A stretch of 64,000 nt of DNA from Mycogone perniciosa (Eukaryota > Ascomycota > Sordariomycetes > Hypocreales > Hypocreaceae). Positions 24,030 to 35,443 of the stretch are shown one piece after another. The stretch lies in assembly GCA_025331125.1 (NCBI GenBank), contig JAOALB010000001.1, positions 806,001-870,000 on the forward strand. The letters are read 5' to 3'. The position numbers and the translations under genes were made by a program. The notes beneath the pieces are model-generated. The model did not search any database and was not told the DNA's origin. It saw only the letters and a list, made by a program, of their open reading frames with translations. Every line of letters begins with the position of its first letter. Position 1 is the first letter of the stretch.

Positions 24030-26033
24030 TCATTCCCTCCTGACGCGTTTAGAATCGCCGATCGTCTCATGGCTGTCCTCTTGACTGCTCTCCTCATAGT
24101 CGGGACTCTTTCGCTTGGTCGGTCCTGAGGTTTGAGTATGACTATTGTTGCTGGTTGTAGTAATCGGCGGTACGGAACTGTTGCCGTTGCTCAGGTGATG
24201 TTCATCCCGAAGGAAACTCGGCCCAGAACCAACAACGGGGGTTGCAAAGTTCAGAGGGCTCGGGAGCGTGTTGCTATCGCCACCTCGCAAGTTCCATTCA
24301 GGATAGAAGCTACTCGGACTAGGTAGGAGCTCGGTATTCAGGAAGCGAGAGGGAAGCGCGGATACAGGGGTTTCGCCGTTGACGTTTTGCTGAGGAGGGG
24401 GCCGAGCAAAGGGATTGGGTGGTCCTGTGGCGCCGGCTGACAGGAGAGCCGCAGCGGAGGGTGACGGAGGGGGAAGAACCATGTTGGAATGAGAGCCATG
24501 ACGATGCGGCGCCTGTGAGGCGGTCTCCGCTGGATTTCGAGGTGAACTGGACTCGCCCGTTGCACTGCCAGCCTCTGATCCACCATCAGGGATCTGCACT
24601 GTGAGACGAGGAGGTCTAGGCCTTGCCCCCCCAGCGTTGATCTTCAAGTTAGATTGTGACGGAGGCGTGCCGGACGTCTCAGGTAGAGAGGAGACCGAGG
24701 TGTTGCGAGTGCTTGATCGTTGTTGCAAGTGTGGTGACGCTGTACTTCCATTCCGTCCGGCAGACCCCGTATCAGCCGACTGAGAGCGATTGGCAGGTGC
24801 GGCACCCATCGCGGACTCTGACTTCTGGGGCTCGGAAGCGAACGAGGCTAGGTGCTGTGACAAAATGGACCGGTTCTCCTCAATCGGCGTGAAGATGCTG
24901 TGGGATTTGCGCTGCGGCATCTTCTTGATTGCCGTATCCGTATTGAGAAGAGGCGCCTTAGGTCGTTCTGATGGTTCACCCCTAGACTCAATAGGCGGAG
25001 GAGGCTGCGGATCCAGATGACGGCGCTCCGGCTGAGGGGGAGACATGTGAGAGATGGGATGTGGGGGAAGCTGGTGAGAGTGTGGTTGAGGCGGAGACGG
25101 CTCTGCGCGAGGGGGAACATGAACAATTTGAGGCGGCGGTTGAGTGTTGAAGGCAGGAGGCGCAGATGGCCTCCGTTCCTCCATATACGGATGTTGCGGC
25201 TGTTGAGATGGGTAAGAGTACGGAGCTCCATGCGGGGGCATCAGGTTAGGCTGGTTAGCAGAAGGGTTGTAGATGGGCGGAGTAGGCATATATGTGATTC
25301 CCGGATGAGGTCCGTGGGGTCCGACGGGCTGAGGGACCATGCCGGGTGTCATTCGTCGCATATCGTTCCTGGAGCCTGGTCGGGATAAGATGGGAGGTTG
25401 TGGTGTATGGCTGCGCTGGAGATGGGCAGGGTGGCCTTGAAAGGGCACGCCATTCGAAATGGGAGGAGATGCGGACGGGGTGTGATGGCGGACGTGAGAG
25501 AAAGGCGCGGAAGGTCCTTGAAACTGAGGAGGCATCATCTGGGGCTCCATGCCATCGGGACCACGGGGTGGTGTGCCGTCGCCATCCTCGTCATCGTCAT
25601 CGTCATTCTGGCCGCCGTTGAAGTCGGAGGGGCCTTTATGTTCGTTTGGACCGCCATGCTATGTTACGACATTAGTCCATGTGTCTAGGGAAGGAGGTGG
25701 ATAATAGGACGGGATGCGTCTGCGGCCGTCACGGCGGCCCAGTGGAACCTACAAATTGATATCTGGCAATGAGTTGTTGTATGTCCGCCGATGAGTATTC
25801 ATAGACCTTCTTGTTGTTGCCGAAGATGAAAACAGCGACATCAACAGAACACAGGACGGAGAGCTCGTGCGCCTTCTTGAACAAGCCGCCTTTTCGCTTG
25901 AGAAAGGTCCTATTAGTGCTGGGTTAGCAGGGTGACCTGGGCAGCGAACGGCTGAGGGGACTGTTGCGGGCACATACACCGAGCGGTTCCGGTCATCCTT
26001 GATGGCCTTGATTTCGATTTTTCTCCTACCCAT
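24030..26033 (-). CDS. rlmA: MADS-box transcription factor RlmA (MEF2/Rlm1 type)
   Basis: Exons are 26033-25978, 25909-25753 and 25658-24030 (613 aa). The first 60 residues are a MADS domain (MGRRKIEIKAIKDDRN, then after the intron TFLKRKGGLFKKAHELSV and CSVDVAVFIFG), binding DNA as a dimer. KIEIKAI and the following YEYSS...RY identify the MEF2/Rlm1 branch. HGGPNEHKGPSDF then leads into an acidic Asp run and a long Pro/Ser/Gln-rich, probably disordered activation region. In yeasts and filamentous fungi this factor sits below the cell-wall-integrity MAP kinase. FTPIEENRSI and several SP/TP sites are candidate kinase targets, and a basic KKMPQRKSHS patch could aid nuclear import. Introns are 68 bp (donor GTATGT, branch GCTAAC) and 94 bp. 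Confidence 0.93.
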
Positions 26034-29000
26034 CGTGATATGCTGTGGGTTGCGCTAGGCGATAGCAGTCGGAGGAGAGAGAAGAGGGCCTGACAGCGGA
26101 GGGAGGAAGGGAGGGGAGGAGAGGAACGGCGCGCGAAGGATCGCGGGTGGTGTTCAAGGCGACGACGAGATCGAGGGACCAAACCGGCTCGTCTGGGAAT
26201 TGACCGACGATCGCGTACGTGTTGTCGTCGAATACTCGCAGTCGAAGGCGAAGTCGAAGTCGAGGGTAAAAGTCGAGGTCGGGCCGCGGGTGGGAGCGAA
26301 GTTTGTGGTGCAATGCCTAAAGGGCAACGCGCCGGCGAGAAATGTTTGCCCGGGACCCACAGAGAGCGAGCAAGAGGGTTGGTAAGAGGAGAGGCAGAGC
26401 GCTATGCTGTGCAGTGCAGTGCAGTGTAGTGGACAAAAACGTCGTCCAGAGTTTGCTGCGCGCGCGCAAAAGGCTGGTGGTTGAGGGAGACAGAGCAGGT
26501 ATGTAAATGCTAAGTAGCAGAAGCAGGTGGCGCCGTACTACTTATTTGTCTTGTCAGATAGCGGAAGGCTGATGGTGACGATGCATCAGATCGAAACGCT
26601 GTTGGTTCAGCGGCGACGATCGGGCGGCTGTGACAGCGATAAGCAGCGCAGCGCAGCGGCGTCTCGTCTCGTCTCGCACGCAGGAGGGGAGCGGAGCCCA
26701 GAGCCGTGCAGGGAAGCGGCGCGCGATGCAATGCATGCAGTAGTATTCCGTATTAGCAGCAGCAGCAAAGCAGCAGAGCAGCACAGCGGTTGATGAGCGA
26801 TGGATACTGGGGGTTGGATTAAACGTGTTGGCAGCAGCGGTTGCAGCAGATGGGGCTGAATCTGGCGTTGGGTGATGCTAATAATAGCCAGATCGTGTTC
26901 ACCTTTGCGAGAAGGGGAAGAAAAGGAAGAGGCCTAGAATAGGTGGGAGCACCAAGAAAAAAAAAGGTGGAGGCGGAGGTCCGGGCACACACGGCGCTAG
27001 GCTAGGCTAGTACTATGTCCGAATACATGGCTGCAGTGCAATTTGCAGCAGCAGCAAACAGTACTTTTCGCTATGCCAGGCCGTGAACATGGGCAATGAA
27101 TGGATGATGATTTATGAATAATACTCCGGCAAGACTCAAGCTTGATTGTTTATCCTATCAATGTAACACATCTTGACGGTTAATGATAATTTATTCATGT
27201 ATTTATTTCCTCTTTTATTTCCCTTTTCACCGTATTTTTGTTCGGCGTTGGTCCTCATAGTATTCTCGTAGGTAGTATGTACTACTACGGACCCTTCGGG
27301 TGGTATTAAACGGCGCCTGCGTCAATCTGGCCCAGTGAGTATCACGCACTAAAAAGATTGTCGGGTCGCTTGTTGAGGCTCAGCCCTTTGATACCCACCA
27401 CTTTGGCCATTTGTGCGCTTGTTCAAGGATGGATGAGATGCAGGAGCAGCAGCAGCAGCAGTGTGATGATGATCGGTCGGACAAAGAGGCGCTCTCCTCC
27501 GTAATCCCGACTTAGCCTTGAAACAGGCGCCCTGGTCTGCCTACGGAGCGCTTCTCTGCATATTAAAGAACGCTGATGACATGACTATTATATCTAGCCT
27601 TGAAAGATGGGTACCTATCTAGGTAGGTCAACTCCTACTACGAAGTAGTACTTCGGACATTGTGCTCAACATCAAGCAACAAGTCATCGGTTTCTCCTGT
27701 TCCGGCAAGAATCCTCCACGGAGGAGCCGTTTCTGGTGCCATCAACATCAAAGAGCGGTTGTTTCCACCCTCCATCAAGCGCATTAGATCCTTCGTAGTC
27801 TGGTACCCGCGCGTTTAGGCATTTAACCACACCCGCATCTGCATCCTTCATCAGAAACCGCATCGGGAAAATGCATGAAACAAGACAATATGACAAGGCA
27901 GCAACAACATGGCAAGGCAGGACAAGGCTAGGCAAAGGGGAAAAAAAGCCAGCCCCCCTCGTTCTCAGTCGAAGCGCCCGCTCCAAATCTCATCACAAGG
28001 ACGCATATCCCCTTGCTGTGTCACATCATCCTTGCGTGCATGCTTGTTTGACGGGAACCAACAACAACTTCCTCTAGATACGTACCGTATTCCTTCGTAC
28101 CTCTACCGTACTCCGTACTCCGAGTCATCTTACCCAAACATCGGGCCGAAGATCGCTACTACGCTACCTCTAGTAGATAGTACTCGTAGTACTATTGGAT
28201 ATCTACGCTAAAGCATTGTCATCAGTCCGTTCTCTCACTCTCCCCAACCCAACCCAACTGTAAAGAGCGTGCCGCCAAGTCGGATATTATGGGAAAAGAC
28301 ATACATACTATTTCTATTCTTGTCCTCATACGTATGCACGTAAGGACCCCTTGTATGAAACACCAGTCCCCGTTATGGCATTTTCGGCTTGGCCTTGCTG
28401 CAGGGCGGCAGCAGCTCGTCACACTCAGGTCCCGCTAATCCACTACCAGCCGCCTCATCATTGAAAGCAGATGCACGTGCGCGCACGAAATTCTTTTACG
28501 AGTACGCTCGAAAGTATAGTCTTGTGAATCAACAAATCTCATGGATGCTTGTTCCTTAGTAATTATGGCATAAACTCACATAAAATCATTTATTACCATG
28601 AATCACCCAAGAATCAATCACTCCATCATCACCAATATACGAAGTACTGATCATCAATCATTATTAACCAACCACCTCTTCCAGATTCACAGCCTCTCCC
28701 CCTCCTCCGTCTTCATCCATCCACTAATGCGCCCACCATTCAGCCGATTGGCTGCTCCCTTCCGGAACCTATGTATTTCTGCTTCTAAAAATATCTTCTC
28801 TTTCATCAGTCTCTCTTTGTTTTTTTTTCTGCTAGTCTGTCTCCATCCATCATGCATGTTTCTGCTGTTCCGAACCGCCGTCTTACCCACGGTTAGGGCG
28901 TCCAATCACTAGCTTTCCCCAATATTCATACTCTTCTGCCTACCCTTAGCCCTTCCCAATTCCCTCGGCTTCCCTCCGGGCTGATTTTGTCTTAGCTCGC

Positions 29001-29523
29001 CCACTGAACGGTTCATCAGCTACAAAGTACGGAGTCGATCATCGGGATTAACAATATTTCCAAGGTATATTATCGCTTCAACTAATACAGCGAGCTCTTC
29101 CTCTAAACGGCCTTGTCCGTGTTGTGAGATCTGCCTTGAACGCCAGCCTTTGCCTAGGTATCGGCCGTCATGCCATTTGATTCCGGAACTCCTTTGCCAC
29201 GCTTTCCCTCATTTTCTGTTGCAAGATGTACCCCCTTTTGCTCGGCTACTGACCTGAAAATCACCATGTCCCTTCGTCCATGAAACCACTTCGTCACACG
29301 TGCAATTGCACTCAGTTTGCCCCCCTTCGCAAGTATTCATCACTTGATAATGTCCTTCGTTTGCGTTTCGGCTTAGACCCCGTGTACGGTGCCTCAAGAA
29401 TGATCCTTTCGTCTTACCGCCTCGCAATATGACAGAGAACCTCACTATCCATGATTATGATAGAGGAACCGATTCCTCCCATGGCTGATTCTCAGTCCAA
29501 AAATTGGGTTGTTTGGGGCGTCA
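26034..29523. other. 3.5-kb intergenic region: rlmA promoter and leader, taf1 3' flank
   Basis: No gene supported. It holds a GTGCA run near 26406-26428, CAG repeats near 27446-27461 and GTACTCCGTAC at 28108-28118. rlmA and taf1 run in the same direction, so this contains the rlmA regulatory region, including what is probably a long leader. Confidence 0.55.
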
Positions 29524-32500
29524 CTAACTCGGCGATCCAGCACCACCAGCGGGGGCATTGTAGTTACCAAAGCCACCATGTTCTGCTGCACCATTGTCCG
29601 CTTTCATCGTGCCGTTAAGCAGAGGGCATAATCTTTGTAGCACAAAAGTTAGTTAAAAGTCTCAGTAGCTCATGTAGGAAAGACAGAAAAGAAAAGTAGT
29701 ACACAAGGGCACGGCATATGTGGCAAACAAGGTCAACGAGAGCTACTCGCTTCGCTTGTCCACCACGGCTGCTCTTTCTAGCCCTGTGTCTTCAGTCGCT
29801 CTTCTCTCTCTTCTCGGGCCTTCTGCTGCAGTTCCCCCTTGAGTCTCTGCTGAGCCTCTCTTTCCTCACGAAGCAATCTTTCCTTTTCAGCTCGTTCCTC
29901 TATAGCAGCTTTTTTTCTGTTTTCCCTCGTTTGTTGCCTTTGTTTTAACCGCTGCAACTGTTGATCGGACTGAAGGAGTTTCCGCGCAAGGATACTCTTC
30001 TGGTTTCTCCTCTTCTTTGTCTGACCCCACCAATCAAAAGGCAAACGCGTGGGCGGTGAGATAGGAGATGGGGAAGTAGGAATAACCATACTTTTTGTTT
30101 GTCTTGATGTGGCCAACTTGTCCACAATTGGCACACTTTCGAGTTGTCCCTGTAGGGACCTTGTCGGCACTGGGAGACCCGGCATCCCCGGTACTTGCTT
30201 TGTGATGCAGCTCTTTTTGCTGCTCTCGGGCTTGTCGTCGAGCCTTGTTTTTCTCCAGTCGCTCGAGTTCCTTTTTGATTCTGTGGGGCCAGGTTAGCAC
30301 TGAAACACAACCACTAGGCGTCATTCATTTCAACATACCTAAGGCCTGCAAGACGGTCATGATCGGCATTGCCCGTAGGCCTTGAGCTGTAGATGCTGTT
30401 GAGAGATATATGTAAGCAGGTGCTCTAAACTCCAAGCCAATGTGATCTGCGACTGAGCCGGGAGAACCCAGGCCATATGAGTGTGCTTCTGGTTTGAGGT
30501 ATGCTTTTGAGAGCAATGACCATCTATGCAACGCTCGGACTGAAGGGGGTAGTCTCGTCCAAGAGCGAGGTGGCTTCCTTTTTGAAGGATGTTCAAGACG
30601 AAGTAAATTTTGGACATACTCTCTCATCTCCAAGTCGGCTTCGGTTCGCCGCTTGATATACTGTGAAATCACAACCGGATCGTGGACAACTTCCACACGG
30701 GTTTGTGTTGTTCCGTCTGGGAGCTGAACCTCTCTTGAGATGCGGATCGCGCGCTTCGGGTGGCGACTAGATGATGTCAAACCGCTAATCTGGCTGATTC
30801 CATCGTCAAACTGGGCTGGAGTAGCTGCCGACTGAATGTTAAATCTGTCATCTTCATCTTCTGTAACTGCTATGTCATTATCCTCGTGTGCCTGCGGGTC
30901 TGACAGCGTTGACTTTTGCTTTTCCCAAATCTCGCGGATGCCTTCCTCATACATTGCTTGCTGTTTCTTGACGTTGTAGGCGTGGCCACCATTGGCGCGC
31001 TTCTCACGTTCCATGGCATCGGCAGAAGTGGCTAGGGGTCCCTGGACAGCCTCAATGTATCCACCCTTCATTGATGTTCTGATAAAGCTGAAGCCAAGTC
31101 CATGACCAGTCGGGTCACCTTCGCCGTGAAGTTGCAGCATGGCCTTTTGAGCACATGCATCAATGAATGCCTTGGTTGTTTTCCAAGGGGCCATTTTGTC
31201 AGCGAGTGTTTCTTCCTGCTTCTCGGCCGCTTTCTTAGCCCCCTTGGCAATCTTGCTTCCATCGTCATCGTCCTCATCGTCATCTGCATCGACTACCTGC
31301 GCATCATCGTCAATGGTGGCATTCCGAGGATCATACCCAGCATCCTCAAGCTCCTTGATACCAAGCTGCATAGCGTCAAGAAGACAGACTTCCTCAGGTT
31401 TGATCATTGCACGAATGGCATTCTCGTCTGGAAGTATCTCCAAAGGTTTGAGTCGCCACATTCCCTTTTCCCCACTGTCTCGATCATATTGGAGAAACTC
31501 TTTCAGCTTCTGGCGATTTTGAGTGTCTGTTGATTCGGCAATATGACGAGTGATGTCCGATAACTGGCAGTTGTCTGACTTGCTGTGTCTAATCATACGA
31601 AATGCAAGCATCTTCATCCTGTTTTTTGAAGCATTCGTGACTCGTCTGCTATGAGGGCCGGGAACATCAACAGAGGGAAACGTTTGGCCAACAACGTGCA
31701 TGTGGTCGATCTTGTGAAGGTACCACTTTGGGCCACCGATGCCAGTTGTACTGCGAATAACAAGGAAGTCGGTGGTTCGTGGGATATGCTTGAATACTGG
31801 CGCTCGGTACATCTCATTGTGAAGAGTTGGGACCGTCTCGCCAGGATCAACAGTGCCAAACAGTGAGAATGGAGATCGGTCCTCTGGGAGGAGCGTACGG
31901 TATTCTCCAAGATCCAGTTTAGGCAGCCCGTCTTCTTCACTGCTATTTTCTTTCCGTCGATAGTAGTTAATTAGTTTGCTGCCCATGGCAAAATTGTTTA
32001 GCACCCTTGGTCTGGGCTCACAATACTCGAAGAGTACGGCGGCGGAGTTATCGCTTAAGCTCAGATCTTTGGACTTAAGAAAGATCTCATGGGCTTTGCC
32101 TTTCATCTGTTTCCGCTTGAAGTGGGAGGGCTTCTCAAACCGAACAGTGTGTCCAACGGTTTTCTTATAACGGAAGCGTGGTCGATGATATTCATCGGTC
32201 GTACCACCAAGTTTGACTTTGTAGTATGGCCATGAAAGTTTGATGGCGGGCATGCCGTGCTCCACCGATATGTTTCCAAGAGTCGCGCGGACCTTGCTCT
32301 GATGGTTCTCCTTAAGTAATTCGTAAGCCTCGTCGTTGGAGAGATTAAAGCGCTGAGACACGTCACGGCCCATGTTGCCGTTTGCCATTCGTTTCATCTT
32401 GGTTTCTTGCCGTGGTCGTTTGGCTTGGTGGAAGAATTCCGTCTCTATGAGGAGGTGTGGATCGCTCATGTCCAGGTGGACGCGCTTTGCGCCTCGTCGA

Positions 32501-33600
32501 GTTGCATCTTCAAAGTTGTCAAATGATGGCGCAGTATAACGAGGGATCTCTGGTAGGCCAAGCTTGATCACCTTCCGCTTCTTCGGGCGAGGCTGTGGAT
32601 CGTCTGCGATATCCATCAAAAATTCCGCATCCCATTCATCGTCCTGTTCATCATCCTCGATCTGTCGTTTCCGGGAATCTTGCTGAGCAGATTGGAGAGA
32701 CTGAAAGTTCTGTTCGACAGAAACAATGTGAGCGCCCCAATCCTCGCACGCTAACTGGATATCACGTAACGTGAGGCCGTTGATCGTTTCAGTATCAGAT
32801 TCTTGATCGATATCGAACTGTGCAACATCCCCTTCTTGGCCTTCATTTCCACCATCGCAATGAACTAGGCCATTAAGTGCAAGTTCACGCGATCTCGGTT
32901 TGGTAGTTGCGGGCCCCGGAATCCGGAATAGCTTTTCTTCATCGGGGGCCAAGTCAAGGCTCAGTTTGCTCGTCACGAGATGTTTTGGTTTCTTGACAGG
33001 CTTCTTCTCCTTCCAAATCGCCCTTTTTGGTGGCAAGAGCTCACTCCAGGTGAGAATATGTCCCTTCTTGAAAGCTGGCCATGTTGCTTTCAACAGATCT
33101 TCAACGGATTCTGCGGGTGCAGGAATGTCAGGATCTTGGTTGGCCGCTCCATTGAGATGCGGATCAGGATCGAAATTGATGCCCGAAAAACTGAGACCGG
33201 AATCTAAGGCTTGCGAATCATCACCAGCTTCAGCGTCTCTGACGTGGGGGGCAGGTGAGGGTGGGCCGGCGACAGGGTCGATCGGGGAGGAAGGGCCTTC
33301 GCCAAAGAGGTCGTCTGCATCGTTACTTGTGCCGCCGTCGTCGGTTAAGGCGGGTATCTCGAGTGAGTTGCCACCGCTGGGCTCCTCCTCGTCGGGAAGG
33401 TCGTCGTCGCTGATGTCTTCAAAGTCCTCTGCGTCTTCGGCTTTGTTGGACTGGTCAAACGGCGTGTCATCGAGCTTCAGGCCACCGCTAGTGCCATCCT
33501 GGCTCTGTTCGAGAAGTCGTGCGATTTCGCGATCGTCGGCCGCATCCTGTGCCTTCCAAGCGTTGTCGTCAAAAGACGAGAACTCAATGTCTTCTACCAT
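29524..33600 (-). CDS. taf1: TFIID subunit 1 (TAF1)
   Basis: Exons are 33600-30620, 30395-30339, 30280-30092 and 29632-29524 (1111 aa). The N-terminus is acidic (EDIEFSSFDDNAW, then Asp/Glu runs), like the TAF1 N-terminal TBP-binding region. The middle holds the TAF1 core domain (DUF3591), with NFAMGSKLINYYR, PFSLFGTVDPGE, APVFKHIPRTTDFLVIR and KAFIDACAQKAMLQL. The C-terminus has IKKELERLEKNKARRQARE and a zinc knuckle (Cys1062, Cys1065, His1070, final Cys in LCPLLNG from exon 4). It should act as the TFIID scaffold at promoters. Exon joins were fixed by frame: YIKRRTEADLE continues into NADHDRLAGLR and then IKKELERL. Intron 1 is 224 bp and readable in frame for most of its length; intron 3 is 459 bp and the longest in the window. 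No bromodomain, as expected in fungi. Confidence 0.92.
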
Positions 33601-35443
33601 GATAGCAACGCGCCGCCTCCCCTCAGAGGAAGCTGAGGGGTCTGTGGGATAGATAAAAGATTAAATCATGCTTTGAATATGATGAACAATCCAAGCGCGT
33701 CGTTCTTGGCAATCGTGAAATGGGGGAAAAGCGGCGCAGTCAGGGTTTTTATCGAAATTCTGAGGTGACTTGCTGCTGATGCGAGGTTGATACTCCCAAC
33801 TCGGCACGTCGCCGTGATCTGGGGAAGAACCCGATGAGTCAGCTGGAGATTGTGGTCCGTGCAACTCAATGCAAGCTGCGAGTCTCTTGAGAAGCTCCTC
33901 AGTTTGCGTTTGGAGAGATTTTTAAGAGAAAAAGTAAAAAAGAAAAAAGAAAAAAATTGCACCTCACTAAGGTAAGGTGATGAAGGCTCCGTTTGCTTCC
34001 ATAGTGATATATTAAGCTTTGTATACCTATGCATACACATTCCGTACATTTCGAGGTACGCTCCAGAGTGTACCTTGTGGAGATGACCGGAGCAAATTCC
34101 GCCATGTGAAATGGATGGAGGATCATAAAAGATCAGCATCGCAGCAGAAGCCAACTAATCCATTGACCTGTTACATGTGAAGAGGTCCAGTTTCGTTGTG
34201 CACCTAATAAATGTTGGGTTTCCGTGTATGGAGTAGCTGGAACGTCATTGAATGGAAGATTCGTGTCAGCACGTATTATTCGTGGGACCGCGGGCAAGTA
34301 AGTGGGTGACAATAAAACGTGGACTACAAAAGGCAGATGCCCCAATACTAGTTCTCAAAGCTTTAAAAATCATCAAACAAAATTAATCTAGCTCAATCCC
34401 TTTAATGTTGCAATTTTTATACTATCAAGATCTCTTATCGCCACATTATAGCGTTAAGAAATCAAGGGCATAAGAGTATTAATCTACCTATATCGCAATA
34501 TGAGCTTGAGTGGGTGATGATAAATCACCAAGGGACCTCAAAATATCTACATTGCCACAGTTATGTATTATTCTCATTGCCTTTTAAAACTCTTATCCTG
34601 CGGTTATTTCCTCCGTAAAATACCGTCATCTAACAGCAAAGGCTCCCAAGACTAACTACCAGGATATCTATCTCTTTTGCGCTCTCCCTTTTTTTGTCAC
34701 CCACTTACACGGGTCAGAGACAGCACTCAAGCCCCTGGTAACTTGTTCCAGCGATCCAGATATGTCTTGCATGTAGCAGATCGTCGCAATAATGCAAGAA
34801 TTCCTCGTGTATAAAGGTGTCAAGTTAACCGCTACTGTAAAAGGGCTGGTTTACCGCGTTGCACAGCAGCTTGGTTTCACTTACACTTACATAACTTTGT
34901 CATTTCGGATTGCATCCCGCATGGACTGGAGTTGTGTTCCTCAAGTTCAGCTCCACACGGTATTATTTTAAAAGCAACATTGTCACTTTTGAGTGGTTCG
35001 CATGATTGCGATACCTAGGAATTGTGGATGATCCACATATGCGACATTATCAACAAACAAGTGCCCAAACCTCATAGCTCCCCCTAAACGATACAGGAAA
35101 GCAAGAACTCCCTACTGATTATAACAGCGGTAAAGAACCACCTCCCTCATAAAGAAACATTCATAGGATCTATAACCTGGCTTGGAAAAGTTCATGGTGC
35201 CCATTGGAAGAAGTCGATGCCATCAAGCACCAACCAGACCTGGTTATACATTCATAATTATCCAATGTCTCCTTACAGAATTTGCAGAAAATGTAGGGAT
35301 GGAAGTTGGAGGTGAGGAGCATTCCAATAGACTTAATACAGAGCAGCTGATTCTAGGATAGAATCATGTACCACGATGCTACGCACACATAGTCTGAACT
35401 TCTGTCAAGTAAACCACCTCGCTCGCCAGGAATCCTCGCCATT
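33601..35443. other. taf1 promoter side and AT-rich region with a MITE
   Basis: taf1's promoter lies next to 33600 and the BBE oxidase's 3' flank lies at the other end. From about 34300 to 35400 the sequence becomes AT-rich and holds the MITE annotated separately. No gene supported. Confidence 0.6.
34301..34705. mobile_element. 405-bp MITE with TA target-site duplication (Tc1/mariner-type)
   Basis: The left end AGTGGGTGACAA (34301-34312) is repeated in inverse as TTGTCACCCACT (34694-34705). Beyond these 12 perfect bases the ends stay similar to about 31 bp (for example CAAAAG at the inner end). Both sides are flanked by TA (34299-34300 and 34706-34707), the target duplication of Tc1/mariner elements including the fungal Fot1/pogo branch. 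The interior is AT-rich with no reading frame, so it is a non-autonomous derivative needing a transposase in trans. Direct observation for the repeats; class assignment is inference. Confidence 0.8.

Noticed and set aside
29778..30185. 135-codon frame on the minus strand as a separate gene
   Set aside because: Its first part lies antiparallel in frame to taf1 exon 3 and its second part lies in taf1 intron 3; kept only as a possible alternative exon.
32900..33652. 250-codon Ser-rich open frame on the plus strand
   Set aside because: Antisense to the acidic, Asp/Glu/Ser-rich N-terminus of taf1; an artefact of that composition.
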